This document shows positions 17,956-27,065 of a stretch of DNA of 64,000 nucleotides, in pieces. The stretch is from Dermabacter sp. (GTDB taxonomy: Bacteria > Actinomycetota > Actinomycetes > Actinomycetales > Dermabacteraceae). The notes below the pieces were generated by a model. It was not told where the DNA came from and searched no databases. It was given only the letters and a program-made list of their open reading frames with translations. The first letter of the stretch is position 1, and each line of letters opens with the position of its first letter. Both the position numbers and the translations under genes were made by a program. Where the stretch lies: assembly GCA_030538475.1 (NCBI GenBank), contig JAUNTX010000003.1, forward strand, positions 248,001-312,000, written 5' to 3'.

Positions 17956-18919
17956 CGTAGTACTGCGTGAGGCGCGCAAAGCCCTCATCGAGGCTCACCT
18001 CGGGGCTCCACTGGAGCCGCTCGCGGGTGCGCCGCTGGTCAAACCAGTGGGCGGTCGAGAGCTGTTCGGCGAGGAACTCGGTCATCGGCGGCTCGTCGTA
18101 GCCGGGGCGGATCTCCCACACCTTTTCGATGACGCGGCCCGCGAGGCGCACCGCGCTCCCGGGCACCTTGAGGGTGGGGCGGCGCACCCCGGCGGCGTCG
18201 CAGAAACCCACGATGATGTCGCGCACCGTGCGCGGCTGCCCGTTGGAGACCACGAACGATTCGCCGTGCACGTCCTCGATCCGATCGAGTGCGGCCACGA
18301 TGGCGTGCGCGGCGTTGTCCACGTAGGTCGTGTCGATGAGCGCCATGCCGTTGTCCAGCAGCGGCAGGCGGCCCGACGCGGCGCGCTGCACGATCCGCTC
18401 CACGAGCTGCGTATCGCCGGGGCCCCACACCACGTGCGGGCGGATCGAGGTGACGAGCACGCCGTCCACGCCGTCGGCCCCCATCGCGATGAGTTCCGCG
18501 GCGGCCTTCGTGCGGGCGTACGGCCCGCGGGCCCGCTCCGGTTCGGGAGCTGTCGCATCGAGCCCCACGATGGCGGAGCCGTGGTGGGCCACGGACGGGG
18601 AGGAAATGTTGACGAGCTTGCCGCCGCCGCGCGCTCGGAGCGACTCGACGATGCGCCGCGTGCCCTCGATGTTCACGGCCCGGTATTCCTCTTCGGGACC
18701 GGAGATCGAGACCTTGGCGGCGAGGTGCACGACGCCGTCATTCTCGCCGATCGCGCGCCGCACGTCCTCGTCGGAGCTGAGCGAGCCCTGCACGTCCCGC
18801 ACCCCGTGGATGCCCGCGGGCCTGCGCTGGAACGCGCTCACCTCGTGGCCCTGATCGCGCAGGATCCTTGCCACGGCGCCCCCGAGCATCCCGGAGGCCC
18901 CGGTCACGAGCACCTTCAC
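17939..18919 (-). CDS. oleD: OleD-type NAD(P)-dependent 2-alkyl-3-ketoalkanoate reductase
   Basis: Extended short-chain dehydrogenase, 326 aa. It has the N-terminal GASGMLG dinucleotide motif (7-13) and the catalytic set Ser at about 107, Tyr134 and Lys138 (YARTK). In the ole pathway OleD reduces the 2-alkyl-3-ketoacid made by OleA to the beta-hydroxy acid. By itself it would be called a generic epimerase/dehydratase; the oleD assignment rests on position directly after the fused oleBC (4-nt ATGA overlap). Confidence 0.85.
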   Translation of the reverse strand: MKVLVTGASGMLGGAVARILRDQGHEVSAFQRRPAGIHGVRDVQGSLSSDEDVRRAIGENDGVVHLAAKVSISGPEEEYRAVNIEGTRRIVESLRARGGGKLVNISSPSVAHHGSAIVGLDATAPEPERARGPYARTKAAAELIAMGADGVDGVLVTSIRPHVVWGPGDTQLVERIVQRAASGRLPLLDNGMALIDTTYVDNAAHAIVAALDRIEDVHGESFVVSNGQPRTVRDIIVGFCDAAGVRRPTLKVPGSAVRLAGRVIEKVWEIRPGYDEPPMTEFLAEQLSTAHWFDQRRTRERLQWSPEVSLDEGFARLTQYYDERRD

Positions 18920-21585
18920 AGCGCGCTCTTTTCCCCGGCGAGCTCGCGAGCGGCCCAGGCCGCCAGGCGCGCGCGGTCGATCTTCGAGTTGTGGCGAATG
19001 TCGGTGGGCAGCGACCGCGTCTCGAACACGGCCGTGACCTCGACCCCGGTGCTTTCGGCAACCGCCTCGCGCACGAGCGCTTGCAGTTCGGGGCTCGCCG
19101 CGACGGGGGTGGTGGGCTTGCCCGCCCGGTAGGAGGTGGGGCGCTCCACGATCACGATGACCTGTTCGGTGCCCGCCGGGCCCACGCCCGCCACACCGGC
19201 GCGGCGCACCTCATCCAGGGATTCCGCGGCCTTTTCCACCTGGACGGGAGTCACGGGTCCGTGGGCGGTTGCGAGCACGTGGGCGAGGCGGCCCTCGATC
19301 CAGAGCCGGCCCTCGGCATCGAGCTGTCCCACGTCACCCGTCGCGTGGTAGCCCTCGAACCGCATCGATTCGTCGGTGGTGCGCCACAGGTGCAGGTAGC
19401 GATCGCGCACGTGGGGGGCGCGAACGAGGACCTCGCCCACGACCCCGGGCTCGGTCGTGATCTCCTCTCCCGTGGTGCCGTCGGCCAGAAGGGGCGCGAT
19501 GGCCAGCTGGACCCGAGGGACGGGCGTGCCGACGCACACGCCGCTGCCCTCGCCCGCCGCCTCGATCCCCTCGAGGTCGATGGCGGCGACCGCGAGGCAT
19601 TCGGTCATCCCGTAGGGAGAGAAGGCCTGCGCGTTCGGCATGAGGGTGCGCAGCTGGCGCAGCAGAGCGGCCGGAATGGGCGCGCCCGCGCTAAAGAAGC
19701 TGGGCACGCGTGCGAGCGCGGCCCGCTGGCGCTCATCAAGACCATCCGCGGTGTCGAGGATGTTCTGCAGGGCCGCGGGGGCGGTGAACACGGCGGGCGA
19801 GCCCAGCTGGTCCACGGCATCGGCGAGGGCCCCGGCGGTCAGTTCGCCCGGGCGGGTGACATCCATGTCCGGCACGATGGACGGGGCGCCGAGGGCGGGG
19901 CCGAGCAGCGCGAACGGCGCGAAGCCGGCCACGAGGCCGCGCTCGGGGCGCAGATCGAGGGTGTCGCCGACGGCGGAGAACATCGCGCTTGCCTGGCGGT
20001 GCGTGTAGACGGCGCCCTTCGCGGGCCCGGTCGAGCCGGAGGTGAACAGCACTAGGGCGTCGGCATCCGGGTCCGGCGCGGGGATGTCCGTCTCGCCGCC
20101 GAGCGCGCGCACCTGGGCGCCTTCGCGCACGAGCTCGTCAATCGACGTGCTCACGCCGAGCACGGTGCGGTCGAGCGTCGGCAGGGTCCGCACGGAGATC
20201 CGCTCGCCCGGCCAGCCGAGGGTGCGGGCCGCGGTGAGCGCGGTGGGGATACCGATGATGTAGTCGGGGTGGCTGCCGACGACGGCGCGCGTGAGGCCCT
20301 TGATGCCGAGGCCCGCGTCCGCGATGACGGCGACCGCGCCGATGCGCAGGCACGCGTACAGCACGGCCGTGAGATCGGCGCCGGGCTTCACGAGGACGCT
20401 CACCCGCTGGCCGGGGCGCACGCCGTGGGCGAGCAGGCCCGTGGCCAGTTCCGCGATGCGTCGCTCCAGGAGCGCCCACGTGATCGTGCGCGGCCCCTCG
20501 GGCAGCATCTCGACCACGGCCGCCTCGCGGCGCGTCGCGGGATCGAGCGCGCGTTCGGTCACGAGCGATCCGAGGCGGCGATACTCGCACTGCTCGGCCG
20601 CGCTCGACACGCTCGGGCGGGCCTCGAGGCTCGAGGCCGCCGACGCGACCTCGCCGTCGCCGAAGCGGCGCCGAAGCCACGTGGCAACGATGTCCGCGAC
20701 CGGGGCGTCGTCCCACACGAGGTGGGAGGCGCCCTCCACCCGGTGCACATCCGCGTGGGGGACGCGGTCGATGAGGTCGCGCAGGTAGCGGTCGGAGAAC
20801 ACCACATCGCGCGGGCCCCACACCATGAGGGTGGGCACTTTCATGGTGCGCAGGCCCTTCGCGAGGCGCTCGAGGGTGGCGCGCGAGGGGTGGTCCGCAC
20901 CGGCGGGAACGTCCGCGACGAAAGCCTCGATGCCGCGGCGGCGGGCCGCGCCCTTGTACGGCGCGTAGTAGCCGTGCTGCACCTCGGGGCTGAGGCGCGG
21001 GCGGCTGAGGTTGACGGTGGTGCGCAAGAACGCATCGGTGGAGGACGTGGACAGCGGCAGGAAACCGGGCGCGGTAGCGAGCTGAAGGGAGGCGGGAAGC
21101 GATTCCCCGAGGCCCTGGTAGATCGCGGTGTTCGTGAGGATCATGCCGATCACGTCGTGGCGATTATCGAGCGCCCACCCAATCGACACGATCCCGCCCC
21201 AGTCGTGGCCCACGGTGATGACGGGCCCGCGCACGTCGAGCGCGTCGGTGAACAGGGACAGGTCCGTGATGCGGTCCTGGAGGCGGCGCGTGCGCTCGGT
21301 GCGCTCCGAGTAACCCATCTCGAGCTGATCCACCGCGATGACGCGCCAGTCGATGCTGTCGCGGTACAGGGAGCGGAAAAGATAGGACGACGTGGGGTTG
21401 CCGTGCACCGCGAGCAGGGTGCCGCGCGGCGTGATGCCCCGTTCGGCCAGCAGGTCGGCGTTGTCGAGGTAGTGCCAGCGCCGCGCCTCGCCGAACGAGT
21501 CGTTGACCACGCGCGTGCGGTGCAGCCGCGGATCCACCCCGTCCAGATCGGGAACCTCGATCACGTCTGTGAATCGTGCCGCCAT
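18916..21585 (-). CDS. OleBC fusion: beta-lactone decarboxylase plus beta-lactone synthetase
   Basis: 889-residue two-domain protein. Residues 1 to about 308 are an alpha/beta-hydrolase of the haloalkane-dehalogenase-like OleB type: HGNPTSSYLF (61-70), nucleophile Asp128 in GHDWGG, acid Asp260 in WGPRD, His288 in GASHLVW. From about 335 on is an AMP-forming OleC domain with the LFTSGSTGPAKG loop (513-524), YGMTE and TGDVGQLD motifs. OleC closes the beta-hydroxy acid to a beta-lactone and OleB decarboxylates it to a cis-alkene. Gene fusions of this kind are known from actinobacteria such as Micrococcus. ATG 21585 shares one base with the oleA stop (TGATG). Confidence 0.9.
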   Translation of the reverse strand: MAARFTDVIEVPDLDGVDPRLHRTRVVNDSFGEARRWHYLDNADLLAERGITPRGTLLAVHGNPTSSYLFRSLYRDSIDWRVIAVDQLEMGYSERTERTRRLQDRITDLSLFTDALDVRGPVITVGHDWGGIVSIGWALDNRHDVIGMILTNTAIYQGLGESLPASLQLATAPGFLPLSTSSTDAFLRTTVNLSRPRLSPEVQHGYYAPYKGAARRRGIEAFVADVPAGADHPSRATLERLAKGLRTMKVPTLMVWGPRDVVFSDRYLRDLIDRVPHADVHRVEGASHLVWDDAPVADIVATWLRRRFGDGEVASAASSLEARPSVSSAAEQCEYRRLGSLVTERALDPATRREAAVVEMLPEGPRTITWALLERRIAELATGLLAHGVRPGQRVSVLVKPGADLTAVLYACLRIGAVAVIADAGLGIKGLTRAVVGSHPDYIIGIPTALTAARTLGWPGERISVRTLPTLDRTVLGVSTSIDELVREGAQVRALGGETDIPAPDPDADALVLFTSGSTGPAKGAVYTHRQASAMFSAVGDTLDLRPERGLVAGFAPFALLGPALGAPSIVPDMDVTRPGELTAGALADAVDQLGSPAVFTAPAALQNILDTADGLDERQRAALARVPSFFSAGAPIPAALLRQLRTLMPNAQAFSPYGMTECLAVAAIDLEGIEAAGEGSGVCVGTPVPRVQLAIAPLLADGTTGEEITTEPGVVGEVLVRAPHVRDRYLHLWRTTDESMRFEGYHATGDVGQLDAEGRLWIEGRLAHVLATAHGPVTPVQVEKAAESLDEVRRAGVAGVGPAGTEQVIVIVERPTSYRAGKPTTPVAASPELQALVREAVAESTGVEVTAVFETRSLPTDIRHNSKIDRARLAAWAARELAGEKSAL

Positions 21586-22619
21586 CACCACTGAACCTCC
21601 ATCATCGCCGTATTGAGGCCGGAGCCCACGCCGAGCAGGAGGATCCGATCCCCCCTGCTGAACTTGTCCTGGTGCAGCCCGATCGTGAGCGGGACCGCTT
21701 CGGCGGCAATGTTGCCCAGTTCGGGGAAGGTGACGGGGATCCGCTCCATGTCCAGGCCCATCGCCTGCGCGAACGCCCGCGTGTACACCATCGAGACCTG
21801 GTGGGTCACGAAGAAGTCCATCGAGGAGTAGTCCCGTCCCGAGGCCTCCCCCGCGCGCCAGGTATCGGTCACGAGTTGGAGCCCGTTTTCGAGCAGGCCC
21901 GCCGTGTCGGTGCGCATATCGTCCATGTCGCCGATGCACAGTTCGTGGTGCTCCGTGCCGGCCCGCGTCTGGGTGTGGAGGATCCGGTGCCCCTCGGGGT
22001 GCCGGTCCGCGCGGCCGATCACCGCGGCGGCGGCCCCGGAGCCGAGCGTGAGGGAGGCGAACTGGTTCGTGAAGTCCTCGCGCGTGGCGGTCTTCTGGTT
22101 GAGGCGATCAATCGTGCGGCGCTGCACTTCCTCAACGTCTTCGGCGCCCACCACGAGCGCGTAGTCCACCTGCCCGGCATCGATGAGCCCGGAGACCATG
22201 GTCATGGCGTTGACGAAGCCGAGGCACGCGTTCGTGATGTCGAAGTTCATGCACGAGGCGGGCATCCCGAGCGCCTGGTGAATGTGGGTGCTCATCGCGG
22301 GCTCGAGGTGCTGACGGGACACCGACGCATTGATGAGGATGCCTACCTGATCGCGCGTAATGCCTGCCTGGGCCATGGCCCGTTCCGCGGCGAGCACGAC
22401 GCCCTGCTTCCAGCCGTTCTCGCGGTCCTTCCACCAGCGTCGCTCATACACCCCGGCTACGCGCTGCAGAGTCCCCTTGGGAAGCCGCAGGCGCTTGCGG
22501 GCGGGTGCGAGCATGTCGTCGATTTCGTCCGAGGTCACGGGGACCTGAGCTTCAACGGCGGTCACGGCGAGGATCGCCGCGTTCGCGTGCTCAAACGCGG
22601 TGTTGGGAATGAGTGCCAT
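21585..22619 (-). CDS. oleA: OleA thiolase: head-to-head acyl-CoA condensing enzyme
   Basis: 344-residue thiolase-fold enzyme resembling ketoacyl-ACP synthase III but of the OleA type. The catalytic triad is visible: Cys132 (ITNACLGF), His273 (VTHQVS) and Asn303 (ELGNIAAE). Glu106 in SRQHLEPAMS matches the position of the second-subunit glutamate that distinguishes OleA. It condenses two fatty acyl-CoAs to a 2-alkyl-3-ketoacid. Start is ATG 22619 with GGAAAG upstream; the in-frame extension is not conserved. First gene of the oleA-oleBC-oleD chain. Confidence 0.88.
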   Translation of the reverse strand: MALIPNTAFEHANAAILAVTAVEAQVPVTSDEIDDMLAPARKRLRLPKGTLQRVAGVYERRWWKDRENGWKQGVVLAAERAMAQAGITRDQVGILINASVSRQHLEPAMSTHIHQALGMPASCMNFDITNACLGFVNAMTMVSGLIDAGQVDYALVVGAEDVEEVQRRTIDRLNQKTATREDFTNQFASLTLGSGAAAAVIGRADRHPEGHRILHTQTRAGTEHHELCIGDMDDMRTDTAGLLENGLQLVTDTWRAGEASGRDYSSMDFFVTHQVSMVYTRAFAQAMGLDMERIPVTFPELGNIAAEAVPLTIGLHQDKFSRGDRILLLGVGSGLNTAMMEVQW

Positions 22620-22729
22620 GTGTCTTTCCAAGTACGGGTGCCGCCCGCTCAGGCGCGGGCGAGGTGCCCGCCCATTGTTCCACCGGAGGGCTGGAACAAA
22701 CGTGACAATCCGCTGCCACAAAGCCCCCG

Positions 22730-23713
22730 CTAGAGCAAATGGTGACCCAACTCGCGCCGCGCGAACGCGAGGGACCGGCGGATATCGGGCAGTTTCGCCG
22801 ACAGCGAGCGCGACTTGCCGGTGGCGATCTCCACCACAATCGATCCGTGCCAGCCTCGGCGCACGAGCCGCTGCAGGATTTCCGCCGCGGGCTGATTGCC
22901 GTCGCCCGGCACGAGGTGTTCGTCCTTGAGCGTGTTGCCGCTGCCGTCGGTCAGGTGCAGGTGGGCGAGGCGATCCCCCACCCGGTCGATCATGACGAGG
23001 GCGTCATCGCCCGCGGTCGAGGCGTGCGAGAGATCCACCGTGACGTGCCGGTAAGCCTCGTCGGTCGGGTCGTGGTCCGGGAAGTACGGCAGCGCCTCGC
23101 GCACGCCGAGGCGCCACGGGTACATGTTCTCGACCGCGAGTTCGACCTGGTACTTCTCCTCCAGTTCGGCCACGGTGTCCACGAAGCGCCGGGCGTAACT
23201 GCCCTGCCAGCGAAACGGCGGGTGCGCCACGACCGTCGGCACCCCCAGGTCCACCGCGAGCCGCATCGTGTCCTCAAGCTTCTTCGCGGGGTCCAGCCCG
23301 CCGAGGAACTGAAGGAAGAACAGGGTGGGCGCGTGCAGGGACAGGATCGGCTGTTCGTAGGTCAGCACGTGGGAGCGCAGGGTGTGGGCATCGCGCGTGT
23401 CCTTGCCGACGGAGACCATGACCTCGACGCCGTCGTACCCGGTTTCGTGGGCGGCCTGGAAGCAGCGCTCGAGCCCGAGCGGGAAGACGGAGGAGGTGGA
23501 GAGGCCGACGGGGATGCGGCGCGTGACGTCGGTCTGATTGAGCTGCAACTGGGCCGCGGTGGGGCGGGAGTTCCACACCTTCGAGGAGCGGCGCGCGCGG
23601 TTCTTTCGGGTGAACTTCTTGCGCGCCGGGATCGCCCCGAGCTCGGACGGAACCGGCGGGCGGCCGGGCTCCTTGGCGCTCTGATCGGCGCTCTCAACGT
23701 TGCTCTTCACTCG
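22730..23713 (-). CDS. Sugar phosphate isomerase/epimerase-like TIM-barrel protein
   Basis: About 327 aa. An N-terminal basic, low-complexity extension of roughly 65 residues (many Arg/Lys/Ser/Pro) precedes a xylose isomerase-like TIM barrel. Likely metal ligands occur in AVENMYP, TVDLSHAS, HLHLTDG and VVEIAT, the usual E/D/H/E set. Substrate is unknown. GTG 23713 is a guess (GTG 23725 is alternative); no clear ribosome binding site. It lies 110 nt upstream of oleA on the same strand, so it may be the first gene of the ole transcript. Confidence 0.75.
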   Translation of the reverse strand, partial: RVKSNVESADQSAKEPGRPPVPSELGAIPARKKFTRKNRARRSSKVWNSRPTAAQLQLNQTDVTRRIPVGLSTSSVFPLGLERCFQAAHETGYDGVEVMVSVGKDTRDAHTLRSHVLTYEQPILSLHAPTLFFLQFLGGLDPAKKLEDTMRLAVDLGVPTVVAHPPFRWQGSYARRFVDTVAELEEKYQVELAVENMYPWRLGVREALPYFPDHDPTDEAYRHVTVDLSHASTAGDDALVMIDRVGDRLAHLHLTDGSGNTLKDEHLVPGDGNQPAAEILQRLVRRGWHGSIVVEIATGKSRSLSAKLPDIRRSLAFARRELGHHLL

Positions 23714-23780
23714 GCCCACGTTAACAAGGGCGGTTGCGTTAAGGTTGTGTGGACTCGGATAACTCCCAAGGAAAGCACGG

Positions 23781-24398
23781 GTGCGCGTGGCGAAGCTACA
23801 TTTCAAGTACGGGGCCATGAACTCCGGCAAGTCCGACACCCTCATCAAGACGGCCTACAACTACGAGGAGCGGGGCCTTGCCACCGTGACCGTCAAGCCG
23901 GCCGTCGATACGAAGGGCGAGGACTGGGTGGTGGCGCGCGGGGGCGCCAGGCGCCGGGTCGATGTCCTCATCGAGTCCGGGCAGGATCTGCGCCAGGCCA
24001 TCGCCGACTTCGTGGTGACGCATCCGGCCGAGCACGTGCACTGCGTGCTCGTGGACGAATCCCAGTTCCTCGATCCCGAGCAGGTGGATCAGCTGTTCCT
24101 CGTGGCCAAGCTCGATGGCTACTCGGTGATCTGCTACGGCCTGCGCACCGACTTCCTCACCGCGCAGTTTCCCGGCAGCGCGCGCCTGTTCGAGCTAGCC
24201 GACAACTTCGAGAAGCTGCCCACGATGTGCCGCTGCGGTTCGCAAGCGGAGTTCAACTGCCGAACCGTCAACGGACGCTTCGTGTTCGAAGGCGAGCAGG
24301 TGGCGATCGACGGCGCTGGCACTGTGGGCTACGAATCGCTCTGTGGCGGTTGCTACCTGGACGAACGCGGCCGCGCGGACGCTCCCGCACTGTTCTAG
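23781..24398 (+). CDS. tdk: Thymidine kinase (type II)
   Basis: Salvage enzyme phosphorylating thymidine to dTMP. 205 aa, normal for the tetrameric TK1-like class. P-loop GAMNSGKS at 11-18, Walker B VDESQFL (91-97), and a C-terminal zinc ribbon (CRCG ... CRTVN ... CGGC). GTG 23781 has AAGGAA seven nt upstream. It is divergent from the TIM-barrel gene. Confidence 0.95.
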   Translation: MRVAKLHFKYGAMNSGKSDTLIKTAYNYEERGLATVTVKPAVDTKGEDWVVARGGARRRVDVLIESGQDLRQAIADFVVTHPAEHVHCVLVDESQFLDPEQVDQLFLVAKLDGYSVICYGLRTDFLTAQFPGSARLFELADNFEKLPTMCRCGSQAEFNCRTVNGRFVFEGEQVAIDGAGTVGYESLCGGCYLDERGRADAPALF

Positions 24399-24414
24399 AG
24401 CGCGGGGCGCGTGG

Positions 24415-24427
24415 CACAATGTGCGAG
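24415..24427 (+). promoter_or_regulatory. Possible -10 element placing a leaderless start of pdxY
   Basis: CACAAT at 24415-24420 lies immediately before the GTGs at 24421 and 24427. If used as a -10 hexamer, transcription would start at about the second GTG. There is no ribosome binding site at this start. No convincing -35 box was found. Confidence 0.3.
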
Positions 24428-25278
24428 TGAAAATTCTGTCGATTCAGTCAGCCGTGGCCTACGGCCACGTCGGTAATTCCGCCGCCGTTTTCCCCCTCCA
24501 ACGCCTCGGCCACGAGGTGTGGCCGGTCTACACGGTGAACTTCTCCAACCACACGGGCTACGGCGCCTGGCGTGGCCCCATCATCGACGCCGAGAGCGTC
24601 AGGGACGTGATCGTGGGGATTCAGGAGCGCGGCGCCCTCGCCGAGGTCGACGTGGTGCTCTCCGGTTACCAGGGTTCCCCGGCGATTGCCGAAGTGATCC
24701 TCGAGGCCGTCGAGCGGGTGCGCGCCGCGAACCCCGCGGCCACCTACACCGCCGATCCCGTCATGGGCAACGCGCTGTCCGGCTGCTACGTGAATCCGGA
24801 GATTCCGCCGCTCATGCGCGAGCTCGTGATCCCGAAGGCCGATCTGGTGACGCCGAACCAGTTCGAGCTGTCGTTCCTCACGGGTGAGAAGACCGAGACG
24901 CTTGAGCAGACCCTCGATGCCGTCGAGGCGCTCAAGGCCCAGGGCCCCACGACCGTGCTCGTGACCTCGGTGTTGCGTCCCGAGACTCCCGCTGATCGCC
25001 TCGAGATGCTCGTGAGCGACCCGAGCGGCGCGTGGATCGTCGAGACGCCTCGCCTGCCGAAGAAGATTAACGGCTCCGGCGATGTGACGGCAGCGCTGTT
25101 CACCGCGCACTACCGCAGCACGGGCGATCCGCGCCTCGCGCTCGAGCGCACCGCCTCGAGCGTGTTCGACCTCTTGAAGAACACGCAGGATGCGGGCTCG
25201 CGCGAGCTGCTGCTCGTGGAGAACCAGGATCTGTACGTCGATCCGGCGATGCAGTTCACGGCGACGGCCATCGGCTGA
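24427..25278 (+). CDS. pdxY: Pyridoxal kinase PdxY
   Basis: Vitamin B6 salvage kinase of the ribokinase-like fold, 283 aa. Typical features: ILSIQSAVAYGHVGNSAA at the N terminus, VNFSNHTGYGAWRG, ADPVMGN, and the anion-hole/catalytic NGSGDVTAALF near residue 215. GTG 24427 (or 24421) is the start; the 28 nt after tdk contain no ribosome binding site, which fits a leaderless message. A strong hairpin follows. Confidence 0.92.
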   Translation: MKILSIQSAVAYGHVGNSAAVFPLQRLGHEVWPVYTVNFSNHTGYGAWRGPIIDAESVRDVIVGIQERGALAEVDVVLSGYQGSPAIAEVILEAVERVRAANPAATYTADPVMGNALSGCYVNPEIPPLMRELVIPKADLVTPNQFELSFLTGEKTETLEQTLDAVEALKAQGPTTVLVTSVLRPETPADRLEMLVSDPSGAWIVETPRLPKKINGSGDVTAALFTAHYRSTGDPRLALERTASSVFDLLKNTQDAGSRELLLVENQDLYVDPAMQFTATAIG

Positions 25279-25307
25279 CGTGCATTCCGCCGCGTCTACG
25301 CGGCAGG

Positions 25308-25346
25308 GGAAACGGGGGCGGCGCCAGGTGCGCCGCCCCCGTTTCC
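25308..25346. terminator. Strong terminator between pdxY and gapB
   Basis: Perfect 17-bp inverted repeat beginning GGAAACGGGGGC and its complement, with a 5-nt loop CAGGT. It separates two convergent genes and could serve both strands. No T-run on the plus side. Confidence 0.85.
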
Positions 25347-25391
25347 ATGTCAGGGCCGCCCGATCCGGGGTGCCGGGTCAGGACCGCCCGC

Positions 25392-26831
25392 TCAGGTGAT
25401 GGCGCGCTGCTGGGCCAGCTCGCTCATGTGTTCGAGGACGCGAATCACCTGGGAGGAGTAGCCGAACTCGTTGTCGTACCAGACGTACAGGACGATCCGT
25501 GCGCCTTCGGTGATGGTGGCGAGGCCGTCCACGATGCCCGCGCGCTTGGAGCCCACGAAGTCGGTCGAGACCACTTCCGGTGAGGCGATGAAGTCGATTT
25601 GGTTGCGCAGCTTGCCCGTGAGGGAGGTCTGGCGCATGAGGTCGTTGAGCTCTTCGCGCTGAACCTCGCGCCCGAGGGTGAGGTTGAGGATTGCGAGGGA
25701 GACGTCCGGCGTGGGGACGCGGATGGCGTTGCCGGAGAGTTTGCCCTGGAGTTGCGGGAGCGCCTTGGCCACGGCCTTGGCGGCTCCGGTTTCGGTGATG
25801 ACCATGTTGAGGGCGGCGCTGCGGCCCCGGCGCGGTCCCGTGTGGAAGTTGTCGATGAGGTTTTGGTCGTTGGTGTAGGAGTGCACGGTCTCGACGTGGC
25901 CGTGCTCGATGCCGTAGGTGTCGTCGAGGACCTTGAGGACGGGCGTGATCGCGTTCGTGGTGCAGCTCGCGGCGGTCACGACGCGGGTGTCGGCGGTGAT
26001 CTCGGTGTGGTTGATGCCGAACACGATGTTGGGCAGGTCGCCCTTGCCGGGGGCGGTGAGCAGCACTCGTTCGGCGCCGCGTGCCTCGAAGTGGCGCGCG
26101 AGCGACGCTTCGTCGCGCCAGCGTCCGGTGTTGTCCACGATGATGGCGCGGTCGATTCCGTAGGCGGTGTAGTCGATCTCCGAGGGGTCGTTCGCGTAGA
26201 TCACCTGGATGCGGGTGCCGTTTGCCTCGATGGTCGAGGTGTCGCGATCCACGGAGATGGTGCCCTCGAAGCTGCCGTGCACCGAGTCGCGGCGCAAGAG
26301 GCTCGCGCGCTTGGCGAGGTCGCCGTCGCCGTTTTTCCGCACGACGATAGCGCGCAGGCGCAGCCCGAGGCCGCTGCCCTGGTGGGCGATGAGGATGCGC
26401 GCGAGCAGGCGGCCGATGCGCCCGAAGCCGTAGAGCACCACGTCGGTGGGGTAATCGGCCTCGGTCACGGTCGCGGTCTCGAAGAATGCGCGCGCGGCAT
26501 CGAGCACGTCCACGTCTTCTTCGCGGGCGGTGCGGGCGACGTGCCCGAGGTCCAGGGAGATGCCTTCGACCCCGCTGTCGTCGGCCAGGCGCAGGATGGC
26601 GAGGGTTTCCGTGAGCCGGGCGTTGTCGCCGTGGGTGATGCGCCGTGCCCAGCGGTGCGCCTTGATGATGTCGATGGCCGATTTGTTGACCAGGGTGCGG
26701 CCGAAAATATGGGGGACCACGCTGCGTTCCCGATACAGGCGCCCGATGAGTGGAATCGCCTCCTCGGCTACCTGGACCTTGCCCAGCCACTCGGAATGGA
26801 TGTCATCGGCCGTTGTCCGATGGATATTCAC
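25392..26831 (-). CDS. gapB: Glyceraldehyde-3-phosphate dehydrogenase, long GapB type
   Basis: 479 aa, about 140 residues longer than classical GAPDH because of an N-terminal extension (1-125). This matches the GapB class of Corynebacterium glutamicum, which acts in gluconeogenesis. The dinucleotide motif GFGRIGR is at 135-141, the catalytic Cys290 sits in SCTTNAI, and the C-terminal WYDNEFGYSSQ is intact. GTG 26831 is preceded by AGGAGG at good spacing. Divergent from putA across 234 nt. NADP preference is family knowledge, not visible here. Confidence 0.9.
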   Translation of the reverse strand: MNIHRTTADDIHSEWLGKVQVAEEAIPLIGRLYRERSVVPHIFGRTLVNKSAIDIIKAHRWARRITHGDNARLTETLAILRLADDSGVEGISLDLGHVARTAREEDVDVLDAARAFFETATVTEADYPTDVVLYGFGRIGRLLARILIAHQGSGLGLRLRAIVVRKNGDGDLAKRASLLRRDSVHGSFEGTISVDRDTSTIEANGTRIQVIYANDPSEIDYTAYGIDRAIIVDNTGRWRDEASLARHFEARGAERVLLTAPGKGDLPNIVFGINHTEITADTRVVTAASCTTNAITPVLKVLDDTYGIEHGHVETVHSYTNDQNLIDNFHTGPRRGRSAALNMVITETGAAKAVAKALPQLQGKLSGNAIRVPTPDVSLAILNLTLGREVQREELNDLMRQTSLTGKLRNQIDFIASPEVVSTDFVGSKRAGIVDGLATITEGARIVLYVWYDNEFGYSSQVIRVLEHMSELAQQRAIT

Positions 26832-26984
26832 GCCTGTTCCTCCTTGAACCGTTGTCGCTGTGAGGCGGGTGCGGCGGCCGCGTCGGTGCGGGCCGTGCCT
26901 CAGCCTCTACGATCCTGCCGGAGTGCGGCGCCTGGCGTGGGGTTTTAGCGAAACTCGCATTGTGGAACCAGCCACATGAGGGGG

Positions 26985-27004
26985 TAGTTTGGGAGGTGCG
27001 CACC
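26985..27004 (+). promoter_or_regulatory. Putative putA promoter/operator region
   Basis: TAGTTT (26985-26990) resembles a -10 element; GGTGCGCACC (26995-27004) is a 10-bp palindrome at the expected transcription start. Both lie in the 234-nt gapB/putA divergent gap. No further elements recognised there. Confidence 0.35.
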
Positions 27005-27065
27005 ACCCTCGCGCTCACCCCTGTGGACCACCACCCCTGGACACGCACCAAAGGAGACGACACCG

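Noticed and set aside
22730-23713. AP endonuclease 2 (Nfo) assignment for the TIM-barrel gene
   Set aside because: The barrel family is shared, but the nine-ligand trinuclear zinc pattern of endonuclease IV is not evident; isomerase/epimerase-like is safer.
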